From SXVE01 sp036388895 (GTDB lineage: Bacteria > Acidobacteriota > Blastocatellia > Pyrinomonadales > Pyrinomonadaceae), in contig DASVQY010000028.1 in NCBI GenBank assembly GCA_036388895.1, positions 1 through 64,000 on the forward strand: a stretch of 64,000 bases of DNA, given 5' to 3'. This document shows positions 10,040-17,027 of this stretch, in pieces. A model generated the notes under the pieces. It was not told where the DNA came from. It saw only the letters and a list, made by a program, of their open reading frames with translations, and did not search any database. The number at the start of each line of letters is the position of its first letter. Position 1 is the stretch's first letter. A program made the translations under genes and the position numbers.

Positions 10040-10209
10040 AGTTTGTAGCTAAGATTATTTCGATATAAATTGTTTACCTCAAAAACAATCCTTTTTGTCT
10101 TAAAAATACCGTTAGTGACGAGTTTTACAAGTGAGTCTTGAACCTTTTGAGTTTCTTCAAAACGTCATATTCGAGAGCGTGAATCACCTCAAAACAAAAG
10201 AGAAAAAAT

Positions 10210-10614
10210 ATGAACTTTGCTAAATTGTTTCAAGGAATCATTGTCGGAGGATTATTTTCAGGAACATTGTCTGCAATCTTTGCAGCTTACGTTACTCTCA
10301 CATCAAACACAGTTGACAGCGTTGGCTTAAAAGCTAAAGATTTTTGGTGGCTTGCTATGTTATTTGCAGGTTTTTATGGTTCAATCGCGGGCGCAATTCT
10401 AGGCGGAGTTGTTTCCGCTTTAAATCTAGGTATAAAAGATAGTGGACTATTTGGATTTCTAATTACAGCAATCCTTGCTATTTTATTTCTTTTATTGTCA
10501 GAAGGTAAATTCGACGAAAATTTTAGAAGATTCGGAATTCTTTTTATAGTCATAGCAACATTTACCGGAATATTTGTATCTTTTATTCAGATGTCATCTT
10601 TCAAAAATGAATAG
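10210..10614 (+). CDS. Small four-helix membrane protein, unknown function
   Basis: A 134-residue, very hydrophobic protein with about four predicted transmembrane segments (roughly 10-30, 45-70, 75-95, 105-127) and glycine-rich helices (GGLFSGTLSAIFAAY, GAILGGVVSAL). I do not recognise the family. Base use is clearly more AT-rich than the surrounding genes and lacks their frequent GCG/CGA codons, which hints at acquisition or relaxed selection. It sits alone behind the mreB terminator with about 200 nt of AT-rich sequence on each side. No strong ribosome binding site is visible; AAGAGAAA lies before the ATG. The continuous hydrophobic coding pattern supports a real gene. Confidence 0.6.
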   Translation: MNFAKLFQGIIVGGLFSGTLSAIFAAYVTLTSNTVDSVGLKAKDFWWLAMLFAGFYGSIAGAILGGVVSALNLGIKDSGLFGFLITAILAILFLLLSEGKFDENFRRFGILFIVIATFTGIFVSFIQMSSFKNE

Positions 10615-10770
10615 TAAGAGTAATCTTTTTATTTTTACTTTAGAATTAAAAGCAGATTGATAAGAAACAATCTCAGAAACACCGTTTTTCAAGACAGAGT
10701 AAAAACATCTACATTTATTAAACTCTGTAAATCAATTCTTTAAAGATTATCTTCTGATTTTGTGTCGCAA

Positions 10771-10804
10771 ATACTCGTTAAATTATGTTACAAAAAGCGA
10801 GTAT
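10771..10804 (+). promoter_or_regulatory. Inverted repeat ahead of the TPR serine hydrolase gene
   Basis: ATACTCG (10771-10777) and CGAGTAT (10798-10804) form a perfect 7-bp inverted repeat with a 20-nt loop, ending just before the GAGGAG ribosome binding site of the gene at 10822. The position fits an operator or a hairpin that masks translation. A second 7-bp pair, ACAGAGT (10693-10699) and ACTCTGT (10721-10727), lies upstream. Both are suggestive only. Confidence 0.3.
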
Positions 10805-10821
10805 ATTGAGGAGACAAATTA

Positions 10822-12594
10822 ATGCAGACATTTTTCCGCGCCGCTATTGTAACCACACTATTTTTGAGTTTTCAAAATATGAATGTTGCTCAAAATAAAC
10901 CGCAAAAGAAAAATCAAATCCCCGTTTCATCAAAAATGAATGCGAAAAAGGAGCAATCTCCGACTCAACTCGAAAAACTTATTCCCAAGTTGATGAAAGA
11001 CGGGGATGTACTCGGTTTGTCTGTGGCGATTGTCAAAAACGGCGAAGTTTCCTGGCATCGCGGTTTCGGCGTGAAAAATGTCGAAACGAAAGAGCCGGTT
11101 ACCGACGACACGGTATTTGAAGCCGCTTCTTTAAGCAAAACTGTATTTGCTTATGCGGTTTTGAAAATGGTCGAGGACGGAAAATTAGATTTGGATGTTC
11201 CTTTAAGCAAGTATCTTCCAGCGCCTTATATTGAGTCTGATGAAAGGTTAAATCAAATTACCGCTCGCCGCGTGTTGAACCATACAACGGGATTTCCGAA
11301 TTGGCGACCGAACGGCAAACCTTTGCAGATTTATTTTACGCCCGGCGAAAGATTCAGTTATTCGGGCGAAGGATTCGTTTACCTGCAAAAGGTCGTCGAA
11401 CATTTATCCGGTCTGCCGCTCGACGATCTTATGAAAAAAACGGTTTTCGAGCCGCTCGGAATGATGAACAGCAGTTACGTCTGGCAGCAGAAATATGATT
11501 CGATGAAAGCGTATGCTCATAATTCGGCGGGAAATTTAGCCGGAAGAGGCAAACCTTCGGAAGCGAATGCCGCTGCCAGCTTGCACACGACCGTCTTCGA
11601 TTACGCAAAATTCGTCGCAGCAATTTTGCAGCGAAAAGGAATAAAAGAAACGACCGTTCGAGAAATGCTGCGTCCGCAGGCGAGGGTGAATGAAGCCTGC
11701 GCTGTCTGTTTTGATCGTGCCGATTCCGGTAAACTTTCCGATTCAATTAGTTGGGGGCTCGGCTGGGGACTCGAAAATACTGCGAATGGCGATTCTTTCT
11801 GGCACTGGGGAGATAACGGAAATGTAAAAGCCTACGTCACTACGCTCGACAAATCGAAAATCGGCGTAGTCATTTTCAGCAACAGCGCCAACGGGCTTTC
11901 AATCGCCGATGAAATTGTGAAAAATGCGATTGGCGTACAACAAAAGTCTCTCGCCTGGCTGGATTATGAGCCTTATAATTCGCCGACGAAAGTGCTGCTA
12001 AGAGATATATTTGCGAGAGGAGAAAAAGCCGTTGATGAGTATTCGGCGCGCACGAAAAATAATGCCGACGGAAAATCTTTGAACGAATCGCAAATGAATT
12101 GGATCGGTTATCAGCTTCTCGGCAGAAAGAAATACGCCGAAGCAATTAAGGTCTTTGAGACTAACGTCGCCGATTTTCCGAAATCGCCGAATGTTTACGA
12201 TAGTTTGGCAGAAGCGTATTTGAAAGCCGGAAATACGGAAGCGGCTTCTAAAAACTACGAAAAAGCCGTCGAGTTAAATCCTCAGAATACGAATGCCGCC
12301 AGTATTCTAAAAAGACTTCAAAATCAGGTAAAAGTTGAATCGAATATTCTGGATTCATACGCCGGAAAATACGAAGCGCCGTTTGGCGTTCTTACCGTTG
12401 TCAGAGATAAAGAAAGACTTATAGGTCAGGTTTCGGGAGAGCCGGATACGATCTTGCTGCCGCAAACGAAAACGCAATTTGTCGAAGCAATCAGAGGCAC
12501 GCAGTTGACATTTGTCAAAGACGAGAAGGGTTTGGTTGCGCATATCGTTATTCTGTTAAACGGGCACGAAATACAAGCGAAGAGGATTGAATGA
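10822..12594 (+). CDS. Secreted serine hydrolase (beta-lactamase family) with C-terminal TPR repeats
   Basis: A 590-residue exported protein with a signal peptide in the first about 24 residues. The class C beta-lactamase/esterase core (about 48-380) has S103-L-S-K106, Y180-S-G and WGDNG in place of the usual HGG. Residues about 405-500 form TPR-like helices (YQLLGRKKYAEAIKVFE, YDSLAEAYLKAGNTEAA, YEKAVELNPQN), followed by a short beta-rich tail of DUF3471 type (YAGKYEAPFGVL). The combination is common in soil bacteria; substrate is unknown, and the changed third motif may mean altered activity. A good ribosome binding site (GAGGAGA) precedes the ATG, and a terminator follows. Confidence 0.88.
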   Translation: MQTFFRAAIVTTLFLSFQNMNVAQNKPQKKNQIPVSSKMNAKKEQSPTQLEKLIPKLMKDGDVLGLSVAIVKNGEVSWHRGFGVKNVETKEPVTDDTVFEAASLSKTVFAYAVLKMVEDGKLDLDVPLSKYLPAPYIESDERLNQITARRVLNHTTGFPNWRPNGKPLQIYFTPGERFSYSGEGFVYLQKVVEHLSGLPLDDLMKKTVFEPLGMMNSSYVWQQKYDSMKAYAHNSAGNLAGRGKPSEANAAASLHTTVFDYAKFVAAILQRKGIKETTVREMLRPQARVNEACAVCFDRADSGKLSDSISWGLGWGLENTANGDSFWHWGDNGNVKAYVTTLDKSKIGVVIFSNSANGLSIADEIVKNAIGVQQKSLAWLDYEPYNSPTKVLLRDIFARGEKAVDEYSARTKNNADGKSLNESQMNWIGYQLLGRKKYAEAIKVFETNVADFPKSPNVYDSLAEAYLKAGNTEAASKNYEKAVELNPQNTNAASILKRLQNQVKVESNILDSYAGKYEAPFGVLTVVRDKERLIGQVSGEPDTILLPQTKTQFVEAIRGTQLTFVKDEKGLVAHIVILLNGHEIQAKRIE

Positions 12595-12645
12595 GCTTTC
12601 TCTTTTATTAATCCGATACTGATCTGTTTTGAGAAGATGGCAAAG

Positions 12646-12685
12646 AACCGGCTTTTTCTTATTGATTTTTTTCTGCCGGTTTTTG
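12646..12685 (+). terminator. Probable terminator after the TPR serine hydrolase
   Basis: AACCGGC (12646-12652) pairs perfectly with GCCGGTT (12675-12681), followed by a T run to 12684. The loop is long (22 nt), which lowers confidence, but position and T run fit a rho-independent terminator 51 nt after the stop codon. Confidence 0.6.
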
Positions 12686-12701
12686 TGGTTTAATTTGAAT
12701 A

Positions 12702-13802
12702 ATGCAGCGTTTCGAGTTTCTGAAAAAACAGCTTCTCATCGCGCACGTTTCGGGCATTCCAGTGCGGATTGATAATCGCTGGTTTCTGGTGCTGGCGTTG
12801 ATGTCCTGGATTACGGCGAGCAGCATTTACGCTCTGGTCGAAGATGCTTTGACGAGTTTTATTTTCGGTTTGCTGACGACGCTGATTTTTTTCGTTTCGA
12901 TTTTCGTCCACGAATACGCGCACGCCGTCGCCGCGCGAATGGAAAACGTTCAGCCGATTGAGATTTTGCTTCATCCGTTCGGCGGTCTTACCAGATTAAA
13001 ACGCGAACCGGACACGCCGCGCGCCGAATTTCGCATTGCCATTGCCGGACCGGCAGCGAGTTTTATGCTCTCGGTTTTGTTCGTCGTTTTGATGGCGCTC
13101 GCCAATTCCGCCGATCTGAACATTCTCGCGCGATTGCTTTTCATGCTCGGCGTGGGAAATTTTCTCTTAGCCGTTTTTAATCTTTTCCCCGGCTATCCGC
13201 TCGACGGAGGCAGAGTTTTGCGCGCAATTTTGTGGCGGCGCGGCAGGGATTTGAACGAAGCGACGGTTTTAACCGGGCGTTGCGGGCAGATTATCGGCGT
13301 CGCTTTAATAATTTTCGGACTTTACATCGCAGTCGTTCGCGGTGATTTCTTTACGGGCTTTTGGACGATTTTAGTCGGAGTTTTTTTATTCGACGCAGCA
13401 AAAGGAATTATTCGCGAGGTAAATGATTTTGAAAATCTGATTGTCGAACAAGTAATGCAGCTTCCCGTTTCGGTTCCGCCCGAAGCCGACGTGCAGCATT
13501 TTGTTGATCGAATTCTGTCTTTTCACCGGCACAGCGTTTTTCCGGTCGCTAAAGATAAGCAGCTTTACGGCATTTTATTGCTCGAAGATTTAAAGAAAAT
13601 TCCGAACGCCGCTTGGCGAGCGACAAAAGTTCAAACCGTAATGCGACCGGTAACGCCGGATTATTTCGTCGAGACAAACACGGTTTTGCCGGACGCGCGA
13701 GAATTGATGCGCGTTAACGGAATCGGCGCGCTCGGCGTGATTGACGCGCAGGGAAATCTCGTCGGATTTATGCATCGCGGGCGAATAAAAAGAAGAAATT
13801 GA
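12702..13802 (+). CDS. Site-2 protease (M50, SpoIVFB/Rip-like) with CBS domains
   Basis: Intramembrane zinc metalloprotease. The first metal-binding helix has H70-E71-Y-A-H74, and the third ligand lies in NLFPGYPLDGGRVLRAI (D168), the NPDG-type motif. About four to five membrane segments cover residues 25-225. Residues about 240-366 carry a CBS pair (EQVMQLPVSVPPEADVQHFVDRIL and VQTVMRPVTPDYFVETNTVLPDARELM), so activity may respond to an adenosyl nucleotide. This architecture matches the Rip3/SpoIVFB-like branch rather than RseP, which has PDZ domains. Length is normal. The substrate, often an anti-sigma factor, is not apparent from the neighbours. Confidence 0.9.
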   Translation: MQRFEFLKKQLLIAHVSGIPVRIDNRWFLVLALMSWITASSIYALVEDALTSFIFGLLTTLIFFVSIFVHEYAHAVAARMENVQPIEILLHPFGGLTRLKREPDTPRAEFRIAIAGPAASFMLSVLFVVLMALANSADLNILARLLFMLGVGNFLLAVFNLFPGYPLDGGRVLRAILWRRGRDLNEATVLTGRCGQIIGVALIIFGLYIAVVRGDFFTGFWTILVGVFLFDAAKGIIREVNDFENLIVEQVMQLPVSVPPEADVQHFVDRILSFHRHSVFPVAKDKQLYGILLLEDLKKIPNAAWRATKVQTVMRPVTPDYFVETNTVLPDARELMRVNGIGALGVIDAQGNLVGFMHRGRIKRRN

Positions 13803-14198
13803 AGTTGTTTGGAATTATTGCTGAAAATAAGTTCGCTAATTAAAAAGTTGTTGAAAAATGCTTGTTTTCGACAATGCGGCTAAGACAAAAATGTTGCCGC
13901 AATCCGTCAAGCTATTAAATCGCATCGGAAGTTGTGGAAGCCGTCGAACTTTTAACACTGTATCCGACATCGTAGCAATATTGCTTGCCGCTCAGAACAT
14001 TTTACAAATTGATTTGTAGAATTCTGAGTTATTAAATCCGGCGGCGAAGCGCGGCGATAAAAACAAAAGTTGGTATGTTATTCTTAAAACACAAAGTTTA
14101 ACAAAAACTTTTACAGAAAAAGCGTTAATGCAGAGAACCGGGTGGCTGAATTTCCGAATCGAAAACGGCGGTTCGAAATCTGAAATTTGAAATCTGAA
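13803..14198. other. Long intergenic region with a nested hairpin and a doubtful small ORF
   Basis: About 396 nt without a recognised gene. A nested hairpin lies at 13991-14028: outer CTCAGAA/TTCTGAG and inner TACAAA/TTTGTA (14003-14008 with 14013-14018), no T run. TGCGGC (13875-13880) and GCCGCA (13896-13901) form another weak stem. An open frame 13858-14019 could encode 53 residues (ATG start, TAG stop) but has no ribosome binding site or recognisable motif. The last 25 nt are the heptamer array that runs into cdaA. No tRNA is seen. Confidence 0.4.
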
Positions 14199-14202
14199 AT
14201 GC
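14175..14202. repeat. Period-7 array (GAAATCT type) spanning the cdaA start codon
   Basis: Four consecutive heptamers, GAAATCT, GAAATTT, GAAATCT and GAAATGC, run from 14175 to 14202. The cdaA start codon ATG (14199-14201) lies inside the fourth unit. There is no Shine-Dalgarno sequence in the array. Confidence 0.85.
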
Positions 14203-15038
14203 AATTTAGCGATTACATTCCGACGATAAATACGATGCGAAACTTTTTGGACATCGCGTTTGTATTTATCATTGTCTACGTCGTGTTGAAGCTTTTGCGC
14301 GGAACGCGGGCGGTGCCGACGGTCGTCGGAATGGTTATTTTGGCTCTTTTGTATTGGCTTGCGGTCGCGCAGGACTTGGCGACGCTCGAATTCGTTTTGC
14401 GTTCCGCCGTTCTTTACATCGGCGTGGCGATTATCGTTCTTTTCCAATCGGAAATTCGTCAGGCGCTGATTTACTTCGGCAATCAATTGCGTTTTCCCGT
14501 CTGGCGCCGCCAGCGCGGAAGTCTCGGTGAGAGCATTTTCGATGAAATTGTTTTGGCGGCGACGACGCTTTCGTCCGATAAAATCGGCGCGCTGATTGTC
14601 ATCGAGCGCAACGTCGGACTGCGAAATTTGATTGACGCGGGCGTCGCGCTCGATGCGCGTATCAGCTACGATTTGCTGGTCACGATTTTTAATCCGGCAA
14701 CGCCGCTTCACGACGGCGCGGTCATCATTCAACACGACCGAATCGCCGCCGCTTCGGTGTTTTTGCCGCTGACGAAAAATCCGAGCGTTTCGCGCGAACT
14801 CGGAACGCGGCATCGCGCCGCAATCGGCGTAACCGAAGGCTCGGACGCGATTTCGGTCGTCGTTTCGGAAGAAACCGGATTGATTACGTTCGTTGAAAAC
14901 GGTGCGGTTCGGCGAAATCTCGACACTACGCAGCTTAGAAAATTGCTTTTGGAATCAATGAATATTCCGGTTGAGCAAAAGAAGCGCGAGCCGACCAAAA
15001 CGATGAAAGCGGACGAAACCGAAATAACGGTAGGATAA
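14199..15038 (+). CDS. cdaA: Diadenylate cyclase CdaA
   Basis: Membrane enzyme that condenses two ATP into cyclic di-AMP, a second messenger for osmotic and cell-wall control. It has three N-terminal membrane segments (about 17-36, 41-58, 66-82), then a DAC domain with the catalytic motifs D172-G-A and R204-H-R. Start choice: the frame opens at a TTG (14187), but ATG 14199 gives the normal N-terminus MQFSDYI; both lie in the heptamer array. Length (279 residues) is typical. It is followed by the YbbR-domain regulator gene cdaR, as in Firmicutes. The stop codon is part of the left arm of the next repeat array. Confidence 0.94.
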   Translation: MQFSDYIPTINTMRNFLDIAFVFIIVYVVLKLLRGTRAVPTVVGMVILALLYWLAVAQDLATLEFVLRSAVLYIGVAIIVLFQSEIRQALIYFGNQLRFPVWRRQRGSLGESIFDEIVLAATTLSSDKIGALIVIERNVGLRNLIDAGVALDARISYDLLVTIFNPATPLHDGAVIIQHDRIAAASVFLPLTKNPSVSRELGTRHRAAIGVTEGSDAISVVVSEETGLITFVENGAVRRNLDTTQLRKLLLESMNIPVEQKKREPTKTMKADETEITVG

Positions 15039-15153
15039 TGAAAAATGAAAAACGGGTAATGGAAAGTAATTTTGATTAGCTAAAAATAATATTCTTTTTT
15101 ATCCGCTATAAGTTATCCATTTTTCATTATCAGTTATCCATTATCAATTTTTT
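15033..15153. repeat. Period-7 inverted array between cdaA and cdaR
   Basis: The left arm 15034-15053 starts just before the cdaA stop codon and matches the reverse complement of 15112-15131 at 18 of 20 positions. The right side is a run of heptamers (GTTATCC, ATTTTTC, ATTATCA, GTTATCC, ATTATCA, ATTTTTT) that ends directly at the cdaR ATG (15154). Confidence 0.85.
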
Positions 15154-16089
15154 ATGCTTTTTCCGGCTGAAAAATTTGGGCTTGGCGAGCCGCAGCAAGC
15201 GTTCTTCAAGCGTCTGTTTCGGAAAATCTTTATCGAAGATTGGCTGATGAAGCTCGTAGCGCTCATTATCACGCTCGCGCTCTGGCTCGGCGTCAGCGGT
15301 CTTCGCGCGCCGATCACGACGCGGCTGAGCAATGTCGTTTTGCAGCCGCGCATTTCCAATGAAATGGAAATAACCAATTCGCCTGTCACGGAAGTTGCGC
15401 TCGTCGTTACCGGCGACAGCCGGAAAATCGATCAAATCAGGCGCGAAAATCTTATCGTTTCGTTTGATTTGACCGAAGTTCAGGCGGGCGACCGCATCGT
15501 TCAGTTGACGCCGGAAAACGTCAATGTCGAACTTCCTACGGGAGTTCGTTTAGAAGAAATTCAGCCGAACAAAATTCAAGTCAAACTCGAAAACGTCGAA
15601 GAGCGCGAAATTCCCGTAAAGGCGGAAACCGAGGGCAGAGTCGCTGAAAACTTTGAGATTTACAGTGAAACGGTTTCACCGGCGCGAGTTCGCGTTCGCG
15701 GTCCGTCCGGTTATATCAGATCGCTCGATTTCGTGCCGACCGAAAAAATCAATCTCGAAAATCGCCGCGAAGATTTCAGCGCCAGACAAATTCCGCTCAA
15801 TTTATCGAATCCAAAGGCGACGATTCTCGATACGGCGGCAGTTGACGTTGTTTTCCGCATCGGCGAAAAACGCAGCGAACGACTTTTTCTCGTTCCGGTT
15901 GCCGGCGAAAACGAAAACAGAAGAGCGACAATCGTGCTTTTCGGTGGACGGACTGTTTTGGAAAACATAAAAACGGAAAATTTGCAGGTGCAAATAATCA
16001 AAAACGAAGCGGGCGAAGAATCTCCGCAGTTGATCGTCCCAGCCGAGCTTCAAGGACAAGTCGAGATAAGAAAATTTAAAGTTAACTGA
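15154..16089 (+). CDS. cdaR: YbbR-domain protein CdaR, probable CdaA regulator
   Basis: A 311-residue protein with one N-terminal membrane helix (about 31-48, LMKLVALIITLALWLGV) and an extracytoplasmic part made of YbbR-type beta domains, visible as repeats with patterns like VALVVTGDSRKIDQIRRENL and IPVKAETEGRVAENFEI. YbbR proteins bind and modulate CdaA at the membrane in Firmicutes, and the gene order cdaA-cdaR supports the same role. glmM, the usual third gene, is not next. The ATG at 15154 abuts a heptamer array and has no evident ribosome binding site. Confidence 0.85.
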   Translation: MLFPAEKFGLGEPQQAFFKRLFRKIFIEDWLMKLVALIITLALWLGVSGLRAPITTRLSNVVLQPRISNEMEITNSPVTEVALVVTGDSRKIDQIRRENLIVSFDLTEVQAGDRIVQLTPENVNVELPTGVRLEEIQPNKIQVKLENVEEREIPVKAETEGRVAENFEIYSETVSPARVRVRGPSGYIRSLDFVPTEKINLENRREDFSARQIPLNLSNPKATILDTAAVDVVFRIGEKRSERLFLVPVAGENENRRATIVLFGGRTVLENIKTENLQVQIIKNEAGEESPQLIVPAELQGQVEIRKFKVN

Positions 16090-16170
16090 GAAATAAAAAG
16101 TGAGAAATGAAAGTGCGAGTTTGAATACAGCATAAGCGCTTTTACATCTCACATCTCATTTTTCACCTTT
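16087..16170. repeat. Degenerate period-7 inverted array at a convergent junction
   Basis: GAGAAAT/GTGAGAAATGA units begin in the cdaR stop codon (16087). Their complement, with heptamers ACATCTC, ACATCTC and ATTTTTC, lies at 16144-16167. The right part covers the esterase stop codon and its last codons (KGEK). The arms match imperfectly. Confidence 0.65.
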
Positions 16171-16839
16171 TATCCAGCTTCTCATATCTTCGCGCATTTC
16201 GTCGGTAATTTCGTGCGGCGCGGAGTATTTTTTTGATTGAAAGTTCGGCAGAATTTCGCTCAGTTTGCTTTCAAAATCCGTAAATTTATCAAGCGGGTAA
16301 AATTCGTCTCTGTCGCCGTAAAGGTAAAAAGTTTCGGCGGCAAAAGGTTTATAAACGCCGTTCGTTTCCAAATCTGATGGAATGCCGCCGCAAACGGCTA
16401 AAACTCCGCGCGGCACTTCAGGATTTGTGAAAGCAAAGCGAAAGTTCAGAGCGCAGGCTTGCGAAAATCCGTAAAGATAAATTTGCCGCCGGTCAATCAA
16501 ATTTTGGTTTGCTAATCGCTCGATTACTGCCAGCAAAAAATTATGGTGAAGGGCGATTGATTCTTCGGATTTGTAATCGGTCAGCCAACCAAAACCGACT
16601 TTATAGCCGCTGTCGGTTTGTCTGTAATGCTGATGCGGCGCGTTCACTGCGGCGATGATGAAATTTTCCGGCGCGATAAGGCGAGCTTCGCGAATCATAT
16701 AGCGTTTGTGCGCGCCGTAACCGTGAACCGCAATCAGCAGCGGAGCAGGCTCGCGAACATTTTCTGGAACATATAAATCGTAATAAAGTTTGATTTCAGC
16801 CGTAATGCTCAAATCCGTCTTCAAGTTTTCCTGATTCAT
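16156..16839 (-). CDS. Alpha/beta-hydrolase, phospholipase/carboxylesterase type
   Basis: A 227-residue cytoplasmic hydrolase with the oxyanion region AVHGYGAHK, nucleophile elbow YGFSQAC (Ser), acid in YGDRDEFYPLDKF and catalytic His in SAPHEI. This is the carboxylesterase/phospholipase family (PF02230-like); the substrate is unknown. The frame extends to a GTG at 16860 that lies within a 28-bp repeat; ATG 16839 is the better start. The C-terminus ends inside another repeat array. It is divergent from the O-antigen ligase-like gene and shares with it an identical leader in mirror orientation. Confidence 0.85.
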   Translation of the reverse strand: MNQENLKTDLSITAEIKLYYDLYVPENVREPAPLLIAVHGYGAHKRYMIREARLIAPENFIIAAVNAPHQHYRQTDSGYKVGFGWLTDYKSEESIALHHNFLLAVIERLANQNLIDRRQIYLYGFSQACALNFRFAFTNPEVPRGVLAVCGGIPSDLETNGVYKPFAAETFYLYGDRDEFYPLDKFTDFESKLSEILPNFQSKKYSAPHEITDEMREDMRSWIKGEK

Positions 16840-16846
16840 ATTAGTA

Positions 16847-17024
16847 GATTTTGAAACCACAGATTAACACAAATAAAACCAAACACTTAAAGAATCAAAC
16901 GATTGCGGAAAACTGGCAAAAACAAAAAAGCAGGATAATAATTTCTCACTTCTAATCTCCACTTAATCTTTTATACCCTTTAAATCACAGTCGCAAATTT
17001 GTGTTAATCTGTGGTTTCAAAATC
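16847..17024. repeat. Perfect 28-bp inverted repeat forming the leaders of two divergent genes
   Basis: Positions 16847-16874 and 16997-17024 are exact reverse complements over 28 nt (core GTGTTAATCTGTGG, then TTTCAAAATC), separated by 122 nt. One copy ends 7 nt before the esterase ATG (16839), the other 3 nt before the ligase-like ATG (17028), so both genes have the same 5' leader. The spacer holds heptamer-like units (TTTCTCA, CTTCTAA, TCTCCAC). A shorter relative, AATCTGTGGTTT, recurs near 45330. Confidence 0.9.
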
Positions 17025-17027
17025 TTT

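Noticed and set aside
13858..14019. 53-codon open frame in the spacer before cdaA
   Set aside because: No ribosome binding site, no recognisable motif, and its 3' end coincides with a hairpin; coding is not supported.
13992..14813. 273-residue minus-strand open frame opposite cdaA
   Set aside because: The plus strand encodes an intact diadenylate cyclase; the antisense protein is Arg/Asn-rich with no family features.
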